Shown here piece by piece: positions 26,948 to 36,479 of a stretch of DNA of 64,000 bases; within the stretch, counting starts at the first letter, position 1, and each line of letters starts with the position of its first letter. This DNA is from Rhodococcus sp. 14-2483-1-2. GTDB lineage: Bacteria > Actinomycetota > Actinomycetes > Mycobacteriales > Mycobacteriaceae. A program made the position numbers and the translations under genes. The DNA lies in NCBI RefSeq assembly GCF_002259405.1, contig NZ_NPFW01000017.1:62001-126000 (forward strand). The letters run 5' to 3'. The notes under the pieces are model-generated. The model was not told the DNA's origin and ran no database searches. It worked only from the letters and a program-made list of their open reading frames with translations.

Positions 26948-29900
26948 ATGGCTCGGCTCGTCGCGATCGTCTCCGCAGTCCTGGGAATTCTGCTGACGAT
27001 CGCGATACCGCTGTTGCCGATCGAGCAGCAGCAGTCCTCCCTGACGTGGCCGCAGTCGGACACGATCGCCAGTGTCGAGGCTCCACTCGTCGCCTACACG
27101 CCGATCGACGTCGATGCGACGGTTCCGTGTGCTGCCGCGAATCTGTTGCCCGACGGCGGGCTGTTGCTGTCCACCTCGCCCAAGGGATCGCCCGACGCCT
27201 ATCGCTACGGTCTCGTTGCCGAGGTCACGGGCGGTGAAGCATCGCAACTGAAGGTGACGTTGCGTGATTCCGTCCTTATCGAGAAGCCGGTCTCGGAACT
27301 GAGCCCTTCGACTGCGGGCGACTGTGCGTTGACGATCACCTCGAACGGCACCTCGACGACCGTCGGGCTGACCGGTGCCGAGACCGCCACGCGCGAGGGT
27401 GATGTCCGACCACAGCTGGTCGGAGTCTTCAGCGATCTTCGAGGCAGCGTCGACGGCCTGACACTGACCGCGCAGCTCGACAGTCGATTCTCGTCGACCC
27501 CGAGTGCGCTGAAGTGGTTCGCGATGATCGTCGGCGTACTCGCCACGGGCATCTCGCTGATAGCGCTGCACCGCCTCGACCTCTCCGACGGCCGACGTGC
27601 CCGACGCTTCCTCCCGCGTCGCTGGTGGACGTTCGGCGCTGCCGATGCGGTGGTGATCGGGACGCTGTTCGTGTGGCATCTGATCGGCGCGAACACCTCC
27701 GACGACGGCTACCAGCTGGGCATGGCGCGCACGGCCGATCACGCCGGGTACATGGCCAACTATTTCCGTTACTTCGGGGTGCCCGAGACACCGTTCGGTA
27801 CGCCGCTGTACGACATGTTCGGACTCATGTCGCACGTCTCGACGGCCAGTGTGTGGATGCGTCTGCCGACGCTGATCTGCGCCGTCGTGGCATGGCTCGT
27901 CATCAGTCGAGAGGTGATCCCGCGGTTCGGTGCGGCTGCTCGCGCTTCGAAGACCGCGCTCTGGACGGGCGGCCTGGTACTGCTCGCGTTCTGGCTGCCG
28001 TACAACAACGGCCTGCGCCCGGAACCGTTCGTGGCGCTCGGCGTGCTGCTGACGTGGTGTTCGGTGGAGCGCTCGATCGCGACCCGCAGGTTGCTGCCCG
28101 CGGCCACGGCGATACTCATCGCAGCGTTGACGGTCACCTGCGGCCCCTCCGGTTTCATCTGCTTCGCACCGCTGATCGCCGGGGCTCGGCCGGTGTTGCA
28201 GATCGTCGTCGCCCGCGCCCGGGAGTTCGGCAGTACCGCACTGGGCGCGCTGACACTGCTCGCCCCGCTGATCGCGTCGGGCACGGTGGTGCTGGTGTTC
28301 GCATTCGGCAACCAGACCGTGGCCGGCATGCTCGAGATGCAGCGGGTGCACAACGCGGCCGGACCGAGCCAGGCCTGGTTCGACGAGTACCTGCGCTACC
28401 AGTGGCTGATGAACATGGACATCGACGGCTCGCTCGCGCGCCGCTTCGGAGTGTTCGTGATGGTCGTTTCGCTGATCGCGGTGGTCGTCGCCATGCTGCG
28501 CAAGGGTGGCAAGATCCCGGGCACCGCCACGGGGCCGGCCCGCCGGATCGTCGGCATCACCGTCGGGGCGATGGCCTTGATGATGATCACCCCCACCAAG
28601 TGGACTCACCATTTCGGTGTCTTCGCCGGACTCGCCGCATCGGTTGCGGTACTGGCAGCCGTGGCGACCGGTGCGGCGGTACTGCGATCGCGGCGCAACC
28701 GACTCCTGTTCGCCGCGTCGGTCTCGTTTCTGCTGGCCGTCGCGTTCACCGGAACCAACGGCTACTGGTACGTCTCGGCGTGGGGAGTCCCGTTCTGGGA
28801 CAAGCCGATCCTCGTTGCCGGTCTCGGCATCTCGACCATGTTCCTCGGCCTGACCCTGCTGCTGTTGCTCGCCGCCGTCTGGTTCCATCTCCGCGCGCCC
28901 TATGTGCGCGCCGACAAACCGATGGCGCGATGGTGGTCGGTGCCGCCGATCGCCGTCGGGGCGGCTCTGATGGTGCTGGTGGCCGTCGCGTCGATGGCCA
29001 AGGGTGCTGTGGCGCAATGGCCGTCGTACTCGGTCGCGAAATCGAATCTCTCGGCGCTCACCGGTGACACGTGCGGGCTCGCGAACGACGTGTTGCTCGA
29101 GACGGATCCGAATGCCGATGTGCTGCAACCGGTCAGCGGGGACGCCTTCGCCGCGCTCGGTGCAGAGAACGACGGGTTCACCCCCGATGGTGTGGCGGGC
29201 GACCTCACCGCCGACAAGGAATCCTCGGCGTCGGGTACCTCGAACACCGTCGACACCGACGAGCAGCAGCAGCCGACGTCGACCACCGGAGCAGGAACCG
29301 GCGGTAGCGCATTGCCGTTCGGCCTCGATCCGGCCACTGTGCCGGTGCTCGGTTCGTTCGGGTCCGATACTCCTGCCACGTTGACCACCGGCTGGTACGC
29401 GCTGCCTGCCGATCCCGGTGATCTGATCTCGATCGCCGCTGCCGGACGCATCCGTTCGGTGGATTCCGACGGCATCGTCACGTACGGCCAGAGCCTCGAA
29501 CTCGAGTACGGAGTCGACGGACAGGCGCAGGGGCGAGTGACGCCGATCGACATCGGCCCGACGCCGTCGTGGCGCAACCTGCGAGTCCCGATGGACCAGA
29601 TTCCCGCCGGTGCCAACACGATTCGCCTGGTGCTCTCCGATACCGATCGAGATTCCGACCAGTGGTTGGCGATCACCCCGCCCCGAGTTCCGCGTACCCA
29701 GACGTTGAACGAGGTCGTCGGCCGTGACGCTCCGGTGATGCTGGACTGGGAGGTCGGCTTCAACTTCCCCTGCCAGCGTCCGTTCGATCACCGCCTCGGG
29801 GTTGCCGAAGTTCCGCAGTACCGGGTGCTGCCGGATCGCAGCGGTGCCGTCATCACCAACGCGTGGCAGGACCACTTCGGCGGTGGGCCGCTCGGGTGGA

Positions 29901-30079
29901 TCGACATCGTCGCCTCCGCCCGCACCATCCCGTCGTATCTGTCCGGCGACTGGGACCGCGACTGGGGGTCGATCGAGCAGTACATGCCGTACGACGAGTC
30001 GGCGCAGGCGGCGCAGATCACAGCCGAAGAGGTCGAGCGTTCGGGTCTGTGGACGCCCGGTCCGATCAAGACCGGTTAA
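26948..30079 (+). CDS. Emb-family arabinosyltransferase
   Basis: The 1043-residue membrane enzyme adds arabinofuranose from decaprenyl-phosphoryl-arabinose to arabinogalactan or lipoarabinomannan. The first membrane helix is at 3-23, followed by an extracellular jelly-roll-like region. The GT-C catalytic loop NTSDDGYQLGMARTAD has Asp252/Asp253, then many helices to about residue 700, and a C-terminal carbohydrate-binding region from about 720. Length equals EmbA/B/C. Which Emb it represents cannot be told. GGGAGA 8 nt before the ATG sets the start. A DrrAB-like exporter follows after 55 bp on the same strand. Confidence 0.93.
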   Translation: MARLVAIVSAVLGILLTIAIPLLPIEQQQSSLTWPQSDTIASVEAPLVAYTPIDVDATVPCAAANLLPDGGLLLSTSPKGSPDAYRYGLVAEVTGGEASQLKVTLRDSVLIEKPVSELSPSTAGDCALTITSNGTSTTVGLTGAETATREGDVRPQLVGVFSDLRGSVDGLTLTAQLDSRFSSTPSALKWFAMIVGVLATGISLIALHRLDLSDGRRARRFLPRRWWTFGAADAVVIGTLFVWHLIGANTSDDGYQLGMARTADHAGYMANYFRYFGVPETPFGTPLYDMFGLMSHVSTASVWMRLPTLICAVVAWLVISREVIPRFGAAARASKTALWTGGLVLLAFWLPYNNGLRPEPFVALGVLLTWCSVERSIATRRLLPAATAILIAALTVTCGPSGFICFAPLIAGARPVLQIVVARAREFGSTALGALTLLAPLIASGTVVLVFAFGNQTVAGMLEMQRVHNAAGPSQAWFDEYLRYQWLMNMDIDGSLARRFGVFVMVVSLIAVVVAMLRKGGKIPGTATGPARRIVGITVGAMALMMITPTKWTHHFGVFAGLAASVAVLAAVATGAAVLRSRRNRLLFAASVSFLLAVAFTGTNGYWYVSAWGVPFWDKPILVAGLGISTMFLGLTLLLLLAAVWFHLRAPYVRADKPMARWWSVPPIAVGAALMVLVAVASMAKGAVAQWPSYSVAKSNLSALTGDTCGLANDVLLETDPNADVLQPVSGDAFAALGAENDGFTPDGVAGDLTADKESSASGTSNTVDTDEQQQPTSTTGAGTGGSALPFGLDPATVPVLGSFGSDTPATLTTGWYALPADPGDLISIAAAGRIRSVDSDGIVTYGQSLELEYGVDGQAQGRVTPIDIGPTPSWRNLRVPMDQIPAGANTIRLVLSDTDRDSDQWLAITPPRVPRTQTLNEVVGRDAPVMLDWEVGFNFPCQRPFDHRLGVAEVPQYRVLPDRSGAVITNAWQDHFGGGPLGWIDIVASARTIPSYLSGDWDRDWGSIEQYMPYDESAQAAQITAEEVERSGLWTPGPIKTG

Positions 30080-30134
30080 TCTCTACGCGTTCGGAAGTCC
30101 TAACACCGACCAGTAGAGAAACGGGGACAGGGCA

Positions 30135-31103
30135 ATGGCGAACGCTATAGAAGTAGAGAACCTCGTACTTCGGTACGGCAAGAACGTCGCGCTCGACGGG
30201 ATCGACTTCACCGTTCCCGAGGGCACGGTGCTGGGTGTGCTCGGTCCCAACGGTGCCGGAAAGACCACGGCAGTGCGTATTCTCGCCACCTTGCTACAAG
30301 CGACATCCGGGTCGGCCAGAATATTCGGGCTCGACGTCGCGACGCAGGCGAACGAGGTTCGCGGCACGATCGGACTGACCGGTCAGTTCGCGGCCGTGGA
30401 CGAATACCTGACCGGGTACGAGAATCTCGAGATGGTCGGCCGACTGTTCGGCCTGCGCAAGGCGGAGGCCAAGAAGCGCGCCGACGAGCTACTCGTGCGC
30501 TTCGATCTGGAGTACGCACGCGATCGCACCGCCAAGCAGTACTCGGGCGGTATGCGTCGGCGACTCGACATCGCGGCCAGCCTGATCGGCCGACCACGGG
30601 TGGTGTTCCTCGACGAACCGACCACCGGACTCGATCCACGCAGCCGAATCACCATGTGGGAGTTCATCGCAGATCTCGTCCGAGACGGCACGACCATTCT
30701 GCTGACCACCCAGTACCTCGAGGAGGCCGACCGACTGGCCGATTCGATCATCGTGCTGAACAAGGGCAAGATCATCGCCCGCGGCACAGCGGACGAACTC
30801 AAGGCCCAAACCGGCGGCGAGCGAGTCGAATTCGTGCTGACCGATCGGTCCCAGGCGGATCGAGCGATGCAGATCCTCGCTCCGATCGGCGTCGAACCGC
30901 CCACGCTCGACGATCAGGTGGGCCGGATCGTCATGCCCGTCAACGGGGGATCGAAGGACCTGTCCACGGCGCTGGCCCAGCTTGAGGAAAACGGAATCGG
31001 AGTCGTCGACGTCGGTCTGCGGCGGCCGAACCTCGACGATGTGTTCCTGAGTCTGACCGGTCAGACCACCGGCGAACCCGAGGCTGCGGAGGAAGAGAAA
31101 TGA
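30135..31103 (+). CDS. ABC transporter ATP-binding protein (DrrA-like)
   Basis: The 322-residue ATPase has Walker A GPNGAGKTT (Lys43), Q-loop GQFAAVDEYLTGYENL, signature YSGGMRRRLDIA (from 136), Walker B VVFLDEP (Asp160, Glu161) and a C-terminal extension with RRPNLDDVFLSLTGQ, the DrrA mark. DrrA-type ATPases energise export of drugs or lipids. It overlaps its permease by 4 bases. Position after the Emb gene hints at envelope lipid or glycan export (inference). Confidence 0.94.
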   Translation: MANAIEVENLVLRYGKNVALDGIDFTVPEGTVLGVLGPNGAGKTTAVRILATLLQATSGSARIFGLDVATQANEVRGTIGLTGQFAAVDEYLTGYENLEMVGRLFGLRKAEAKKRADELLVRFDLEYARDRTAKQYSGGMRRRLDIAASLIGRPRVVFLDEPTTGLDPRSRITMWEFIADLVRDGTTILLTTQYLEEADRLADSIIVLNKGKIIARGTADELKAQTGGERVEFVLTDRSQADRAMQILAPIGVEPPTLDDQVGRIVMPVNGGSKDLSTALAQLEENGIGVVDVGLRRPNLDDVFLSLTGQTTGEPEAAEEEK

Positions 31104-31894
31104 GCAACGTTCTCCTGGATTCGGCAATCATCACCAAGCGAAACCTGATCAAACTCAAGCGAGTTCCCGATCTGCTGTTCTTCGCGACGCTGTCGCCGAT
31201 CATGTTCGTCCTGCTGTTCGCGTACGTCTTCGGCAGTGCGATCGACGTGCCCGGTATCGACTACAAGAGCTTCCTGATGGGCGGCATCTTCGTCCAGACG
31301 ATGATCTTCGGTGCCTCCATCACCGGGTCCTCGTTGGCCGAGGATCTGCAGAAGGGCGTGATGGACCGGTTCCGGTCGTTGCCGATGGCGAGATCGGCCG
31401 TCGTCATCGGACGCACGGCAGCCGACGTCGGCAACAACATCGTCACCATCACGATCATGTCGATCACCGGACTGATCGTGGGCTGGCGCATCACGTCCTC
31501 GTTCTTCGACGCACTGCTGGGCTATGTACTGCTGCTGTTGTTCGCGTACTCGATCTCGTGGGTGATGGCTCTGGTGGGACTGATCGTGCGTTCGCCGGAG
31601 ATCTTCAACAACGCGTCGTTCATCGTGATCTTCCCGTTGACGTTCATCGCCAACACCTTCGTCCCCATCGACAATTTCCCCAGCGTGCTCAAGACGATCG
31701 CGGAGTGGAATCCGATCTCGTCGGTGACGTTGGCGGTGCGAGAGCAGTTCGGCAACACCAATCCGACGGCACCGCCGCCGGAGGTGTGGCCGCTGCAGAA
31801 TCCCGTGCTGTACACCCTGATCTGGGTGGTGTTGATGCTCGTGGTGTTCGTGCCGCTGTCGGTACGCAAGTACCAGAAGACGATGACCGCCTGA
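31100..31894 (+). CDS. ABC-2 type permease (DrrB-like)
   Basis: The 264-residue membrane subunit has six predicted helices and the ABC-2/DrrB features FATLSPIMFVLLFAYVFG and LQKGVMDRFRSLPMARSAVV, plus IVIFPLTFIANTFVP near the C-terminus. It forms the exporter with the preceding ATPase. Start ATG overlaps the ATPase stop (ATGA). The substrate is unknown. Confidence 0.93.
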   Translation: MSNVLLDSAIITKRNLIKLKRVPDLLFFATLSPIMFVLLFAYVFGSAIDVPGIDYKSFLMGGIFVQTMIFGASITGSSLAEDLQKGVMDRFRSLPMARSAVVIGRTAADVGNNIVTITIMSITGLIVGWRITSSFFDALLGYVLLLLFAYSISWVMALVGLIVRSPEIFNNASFIVIFPLTFIANTFVPIDNFPSVLKTIAEWNPISSVTLAVREQFGNTNPTAPPPEVWPLQNPVLYTLIWVVLMLVVFVPLSVRKYQKTMTA

Positions 31895-31907
31895 CGTCCA
31901 CGCAGAC

Positions 31908-31946
31908 GAGCACCCCCGGTCGCTCGGCGGACCGGGGGTGCTTCTT
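31908..31946. terminator. Terminator between the ABC exporter and greA
   Basis: A perfect 13-bp stem (AGCACCCCCGGTC against GACCGGGGGTGCT) with an 8-nt loop is followed by TTCTTC. It lies between convergent genes and can serve both. Confidence 0.82.
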
Positions 31947-31964
31947 CGTCTTCGGCGAGAAGAC

Positions 31965-32459
31965 TTACGTGTGGTACGGCTCCGCGCTGACGAGCGTGAC
32001 CTTCATGGTCTTGCCGTTGGGCAGCGTGTACTCGCGGGTGTCGCCGACCTTGGCGTCGATGAGCGATCCACCCAGCGGTGACGCGGGGGAGTACACCTCG
32101 AGCTTGTTGTCACGGGCACCCTCTTCGCGGGTGGCGATCAGGAACGTCTCGGTGTCGGACTCGTCGCCGTCGTAGTAGACCTTGACGACCGAGCCGGGCA
32201 GTGCGACACCGGACTGAGTGGGTGCCTCGCCGACCTTCGCGTTGTTGAGCAGTTCCTGCAGCTGACGGATACGTGCTTCCTGCTGGCCCTGCTCCTCGCG
32301 CGCAGCGTGGTAGCCGCCGTTCTCCTTCAGATCGCCCTCTTCGCGACGCTCGTTGATCTCGGCGGCGATGACGGGGCGATTGGAAATGAGCTGGTCGAGT
32401 TCGCTCTTGAGCCTGTCGTGTGATTCCTGGGTAAGCCAGGTCACCTGGGTCTCGGTCAT
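31965..32459 (-). CDS. greA: Transcription elongation factor GreA
   Basis: The 164-residue factor has an N-terminal coiled coil ([33 protein letters not shown] with the acidic tip that reaches the RNA polymerase active site) and a C-terminal FKBP-like domain ([18 protein letters not shown]). It stimulates cleavage of backtracked RNA. GAGGGAG before the ATG supports the start. It follows DUF4307 on the same strand, as Rv1080c follows Rv1081c. Confidence 0.97.
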   Translation of the reverse strand: MTETQVTWLTQESHDRLKSELDQLISNRPVIAAEINERREEGDLKENGGYHAAREEQGQQEARIRQLQELLNNAKVGEAPTQSGVALPGSVVKVYYDGDESDTETFLIATREEGARDNKLEVYSPASPLGGSLIDAKVGDTREYTLPNGKTMKVTLVSAEPYHT

Positions 32460-32622
32460 CTCGATCACTCCCTCGTAGTCGGAATCTCGAGCTCGGATTC
32501 CGGTTTCTGAGCAGGTAGGGCACGCAACGAACAGGGGACTCCAATGGTTGGATCCCCTTGGTCGGCCCACATCCTGGAGCCGTCGTCATCGTTCGCAGGT
32601 GAACCCTGCCCGCAATGCAGCA

Positions 32623-32653
32623 ATACACGGCACCTTCTGCGGTGGCCGTGTAT
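32623..32653. other. Hairpin between DUF4307 and greA
   Basis: ATACACGGCACC pairs with GGTGGCCGTGTAT with one bulged G, around a 6-nt loop. It sits 32 bp after the DUF4307 stop and about 165 bp before greA. No T run follows on either strand, so it may be a processing or attenuation element. The rest of the 225-bp gap shows nothing else I recognise. Confidence 0.4.
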
Positions 32654-32684
32654 GACCCGACCTTACCACGAACAGGCAGTTCGC

Positions 32685-33125
32685 CTATCGAGCTCGTAAA
32701 TATTCGGGAACATCGAGGCTGCAGCCGTAGACGTCGCCGACGGCAGGGGCAGCCGACGTCGTCACCTCGGTGGTCATCTCCACGGTGGTGGACGCCGACT
32801 CCGGTGGGATGTACACCTCGCGCCTGCCGGTCTCGGAGCCGTCGCGCGAGCGAGCGCGGACGATGCACACGGCCGGTTGCTCGGGATCCTGCCGAGTGAC
32901 ACTGAAACGGATCGACATCGTGGAGTCGTCGACGATGTCGAACGAGAGCTGACTGCCTTCGATGGGTTTGACCGAGAATTTGCTGTACGCGTAGTAGGCC
33001 ACGCCCAGCCCGACCAGCAGGACCAGGGCCACGAGTGCGATCTTCGTCGCACGTTTCGGGGCCTGCCGAATTCCGCTGGGACCGGAACCCGACGGGTATC
33101 TACCTGCGGGAAGTGCGTTGGTCAT
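32685..33125 (-). CDS. DUF4307 membrane-anchored protein
   Basis: The 146-residue protein has a polar N-terminus, one membrane helix (about 28-48, [20 protein letters not shown]) and an extracytoplasmic domain with [21 protein letters not shown] and paired cysteines ([15 protein letters not shown]). It matches the DUF4307 family and Rv1081c by position. Function is unknown. It is divergent from mca. Confidence 0.85.
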   Translation of the reverse strand: MTNALPAGRYPSGSGPSGIRQAPKRATKIALVALVLLVGLGVAYYAYSKFSVKPIEGSQLSFDIVDDSTMSIRFSVTRQDPEQPAVCIVRARSRDGSETGRREVYIPPESASTTVEMTTEVTTSAAPAVGDVYGCSLDVPEYLRAR

Positions 33126-33229
33126 GGCCGCTCTCGGGATCGATTCGGGGGTGCCGCTGGGGGCCTGTCGGCGTCAGATGGAACTATAGGGGCAGGCAAG
33201 AATCAGGCGAATCCGAGGTGAGGAAGAAC

Positions 33230-34105
33230 GTGTCCGGACTGCGGCTCATGGCAGTACATGCCCATCCCGACGACGAATCCAGCAAAGGCGCTGCGACAAC
33301 GGCTCGCTACGCGGCCGAAGGACACGATGTTCTGGTCGTCACCCTCACCGGTGGCGAGCGGGGAGACATCCTCAATCCGGCGATGGACATTCCGGGGGTG
33401 CACGAGCGCATCCACGAGGTTCGGCGTGAGGAGATGGCCGAGGCCGCTCGCGTTCTCGGGGTGCAGCAGACCTGGCTCGGTTTCGAGGACTCGGGGTTGC
33501 CCGAGGGCGATCCGCTCCCGCCTCTTCCCGACGGCTGTTTCGCGTTGGTCCCGTTGGAGGTCTCCACCGAGGCGCTGGTGAAGGTGGTGCGCGACTTCAA
33601 GCCGCACGTCATCACCACGTACGACGAACGTGGCGGCTACCCGCACCCGGACCACATCCGGTGCCACGAGGTGTCGATGGCGGCGTGGGAGGCAGCGGGG
33701 GATCCCGAGCGCTTCCCCGACGCCGGTGAGCCCTGGACTCCGCTCAAGCTCTACTACTCGCACGGCTTCATTCGTAAGCGCATGCAGCTCTTTCACGATT
33801 GGTTCATCGACCGCGGCGAGGAAAGCCCGTTCGTCGACTGGCTGAAGCGATGGGACGGCCAACGCGACGAGATCATCGGCCGCATCACCACTCAGGTGAC
33901 CGTCGGCGACTGGTTCGAGCAGCGCGACGACGCACTCCGAGCGCACGCGACGCAGATCGATCCCAACGGGTCCTTCTTCGCCGTTCCGCTGGACGTCCAG
34001 CGGAAGTTGTGGCCCACCGAGGAGTTCGAGCTGGCCCGCACTCGGGTCACGACGTCGCTGCCCGAGACGGACCTGTTCGCCGGAATAGAAGAGACCGACA
34101 AATGA
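33230..34105 (+). CDS. mca: Mycothiol S-conjugate amidase
   Basis: The 291-residue zinc hydrolase cleaves mycothiol S-conjugates, releasing a mercapturic acid for export and glucosaminyl-inositol for recycling. Zinc ligands are in AHPDDE (His12, Asp15) and PHPDH (His142). Long insert [18 protein letters not shown] and the length favour Mca over the deacetylase MshB. The GTG at 33230 gives [16 protein letters not shown], with AGGAAG just upstream; GTG 33218 is possible. It overlaps the next gene by 4 bases, as in Rv1082-Rv1083. Confidence 0.94.
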   Translation: MSGLRLMAVHAHPDDESSKGAATTARYAAEGHDVLVVTLTGGERGDILNPAMDIPGVHERIHEVRREEMAEAARVLGVQQTWLGFEDSGLPEGDPLPPLPDGCFALVPLEVSTEALVKVVRDFKPHVITTYDERGGYPHPDHIRCHEVSMAAWEAAGDPERFPDAGEPWTPLKLYYSHGFIRKRMQLFHDWFIDRGEESPFVDWLKRWDGQRDEIIGRITTQVTVGDWFEQRDDALRAHATQIDPNGSFFAVPLDVQRKLWPTEEFELARTRVTTSLPETDLFAGIEETDK

Positions 34106-34374
34106 TCGTTTCGATCCTCGCCCAGCAGCCCACCGGTCCCGAATTCGGCAAGTCCTCGCCGATCGGGCTGGTGATCCTGGTCGCGCTGCTGGTCGGAACG
34201 GCGCTGCTGATCTGGTCCATGAACAAGAAGGTCAAGCGTCTGCCCGCCACGTTCGAGAAAGAGGATCCGACGTTGGACCAGGCCCTCGACGAGGGCACCG
34301 ATCGCGGCGGGATAGCGGATCCGCTCCCACCGGGACAGACTCGACCGAAACCAGCCGTTTCCGACGAGCCCTGA
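34102..34374 (+). CDS. Small single-pass membrane protein (Rv1083-like)
   Basis: The 90-residue protein has one hydrophobic helix (about 20-40, [20 protein letters not shown]) followed by a basic stop-transfer MNKKVKR and an acidic, Pro-rich tail. It lies between mca and the DUF255 gene with overlaps at both ends (ATGA and TGATG), so it is co-translated. No function is known. Confidence 0.82.
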   Translation: MIVSILAQQPTGPEFGKSSPIGLVILVALLVGTALLIWSMNKKVKRLPATFEKEDPTLDQALDEGTDRGGIADPLPPGQTRPKPAVSDEP

Positions 34375-36383
34375 TGCTCGACGCCAATGCCCTGGGTGAG
34401 TCCACCAGCCCGTATCTGAGGCAGCACGCGGACAACCCGGTGCACTGGCAGCAGTGGGGACCGCAGGCTCTGCAGTCCGCCCGCGATCGCGATGTTCCGA
34501 TCCTGCTGTCGATCGGGTACTCGGCGTGCCATTGGTGCCATGTCATGGCCCACGAGTCGTTCGAGGACGAGGCGACCGCGGCACTGATGAACGAGCACTT
34601 CGTGTGCATCAAGGTCGATCGCGAGGAACGCCCCGACCTCGATTCGGTGTACATGAACGCCACCGTCGCGATGACCGGCCACGGCGGCTGGCCGATGACG
34701 TGTTTCCTGACGCCCGACACCGAACCCTTCTACTGCGGTACCTACTACCCGCCGGCCCCGCGGCAGGGAATGCCGTCGTTCCAACAGTTGCTCACCGCGA
34801 TCGCCGACACCTGGTCGACGCGGCGCCAGGAGGTGTTCGACGCCTCCGCCGACATCGTCACCGAACTGCGCAAGCACAGCGCAGGCGTGCCCGCGGGCGG
34901 GCGCCCGATCGACGCCGACTCACTGGCGGCCTCGGTCTCTGCGATCTGCGCCGACGAGGACACCACGTACGGCGGCTTCGGCCGGGCACCGAAGTTCCCG
35001 CCCGGTGCATTGCTCGAAGGTCTGCTCCGGCACTACGAGCGCACCGGCGACACCGAGGTCCTCGGTGTCGTTCGCCGTACCGCGTCGGCGATGGCGCGCG
35101 GGGGCATGTACGACCAGCTGGGCGGGGGATTCGCGCGCTACTCCGTCGATGCCGAGTGGATCGTCCCGCACTTCGAGAAGATGCTCTACGACAACGCTCT
35201 GCTGTTGCGGTTCTACGCGCACGCAGCCCGGGTCGACGACGATGCGCTCGCCCGGCGGGTGGCGTCGGACACCGCGGAGTTCATGCTTCGCGAATTACGC
35301 ACGGAGAACGGCTGTTTCGCGGCGGCACTCGATGCCGACACCGAAGGCGTCGAGGGTCTGACCTACGCGTGGACGCCGGAGCAACTGACCGAGACACTCG
35401 GCTTCGAGGACGGTGTCTGGGCAGCCGGGCTGTTCGCAGTCGACTCGGCAGGCACGTTCGAGGGCGGCATGTCGGTACTGCAGCTGCCCGCCGAAGCCGA
35501 GGACTACGAGCGGTTCGCCCGGGTGCGCAGCACGTTGTCGGCCGCTCGCGCGACGCGGCCGCAACCCGGCCGCGACGACAAGGTCGTCACCGCGTGGAAC
35601 GGCTTGGCGATCACCGCACTGGTCGAGGCCGGTACCGGGCTCGGGCAACCGCGATGGGTCGACGCGGCAGTCGAATGCGGCGAGCAGCTCTTCGCCACAC
35701 ATGTCGAGTCGGGGCGGGTACGGCGCGCCTCACTCGGCAGTGCAGTCGGTGAGGCCACCGGAGTGCTCGAGGACTACGCGTGCCTGGCCGTCGCCGCGGC
35801 CGCGCTGTTCCAGGCCACCGGAGACAAGGTCTGGATCGAACGCATGACGTCGATCGTCGATGCGGCGATCGACCACTTCTCCGACCCCGACGACGTCGGC
35901 GGGTGGTTCGACACCGCCGACGATGCCGAGACTCTCGTGACCCGGCCTCGTGACCCGATCGACGGGGCCACCCCGTCGGGCGCATCCACGATGGCCGAGG
36001 CGCTGCTCACCGCAGCTGCGTTGGTCGATCACAGTTCCTCGGCGCGCTACGGCGAATTCGCGACCGCGTCGTTGGCGCGGTCGGCCTCGATTCTCGAACG
36101 AGCGCCCAGGTCCGGTGGGCACTGGCTGGCCGTCGCAGAAGCGTCTGTTCGTGGCCCAATTCAGATCGCGGTGTCGACGGCACCCGGCGGTGACCTGCTC
36201 TCGACCGTGCGGGCACTGGCTCCGGGTGGTTCGGTGGTGGTGGCTGGCGTGACGGATTCGTCGGTGCTGCTGATGGACCGACCACCCGTCGACGGCCTCG
36301 AGACGGCATACGTGTGTCGTGGCTTCGTGTGCGACCGTCCTGTGACCTCTGCCGAAGAATTGCCGTTCGTATTGCAGAGGTGA
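34374..36383 (+). CDS. Thioredoxin-domain protein of the DUF255/YyaL family
   Basis: The 669-residue protein has an N-terminal thioredoxin-like domain (about 1-165) with SPYLRQHADNPVHWQQW and SACHWCHVM (Cys52, Cys55), then a large (alpha/alpha)6 barrel with KFPPGALLEGLLRHYERT, GGMYDQLGGGFARYSVD, VPHFEKMLYDNA and DDKVVTAWNGLAI. The family includes human SPATA20; its biochemical role is unsettled. It is the third gene of the mca cluster, as in Rv1082-Rv1084. Confidence 0.93.
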   Translation: MLDANALGESTSPYLRQHADNPVHWQQWGPQALQSARDRDVPILLSIGYSACHWCHVMAHESFEDEATAALMNEHFVCIKVDREERPDLDSVYMNATVAMTGHGGWPMTCFLTPDTEPFYCGTYYPPAPRQGMPSFQQLLTAIADTWSTRRQEVFDASADIVTELRKHSAGVPAGGRPIDADSLAASVSAICADEDTTYGGFGRAPKFPPGALLEGLLRHYERTGDTEVLGVVRRTASAMARGGMYDQLGGGFARYSVDAEWIVPHFEKMLYDNALLLRFYAHAARVDDDALARRVASDTAEFMLRELRTENGCFAAALDADTEGVEGLTYAWTPEQLTETLGFEDGVWAAGLFAVDSAGTFEGGMSVLQLPAEAEDYERFARVRSTLSAARATRPQPGRDDKVVTAWNGLAITALVEAGTGLGQPRWVDAAVECGEQLFATHVESGRVRRASLGSAVGEATGVLEDYACLAVAAAALFQATGDKVWIERMTSIVDAAIDHFSDPDDVGGWFDTADDAETLVTRPRDPIDGATPSGASTMAEALLTAAALVDHSSSARYGEFATASLARSASILERAPRSGGHWLAVAEASVRGPIQIAVSTAPGGDLLSTVRALAPGGSVVVAGVTDSSVLLMDRPPVDGLETAYVCRGFVCDRPVTSAEELPFVLQR

Positions 36384-36479
36384 CCACGCTCGTCGATGCT
36401 TCGACGGAAGAACAGTACTGTGGCCGGGAGTTTCCTCGGCCTGGGGTGGTCGAACGTCTAGCAATGGATCGACGGTGTC

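Noticed and set aside
26909-29875. 988-codon open frame on the minus strand
   Set aside because: It is the complement of the Emb gene, with low-complexity Arg/Gly/His/Asp-rich translation and no family features.
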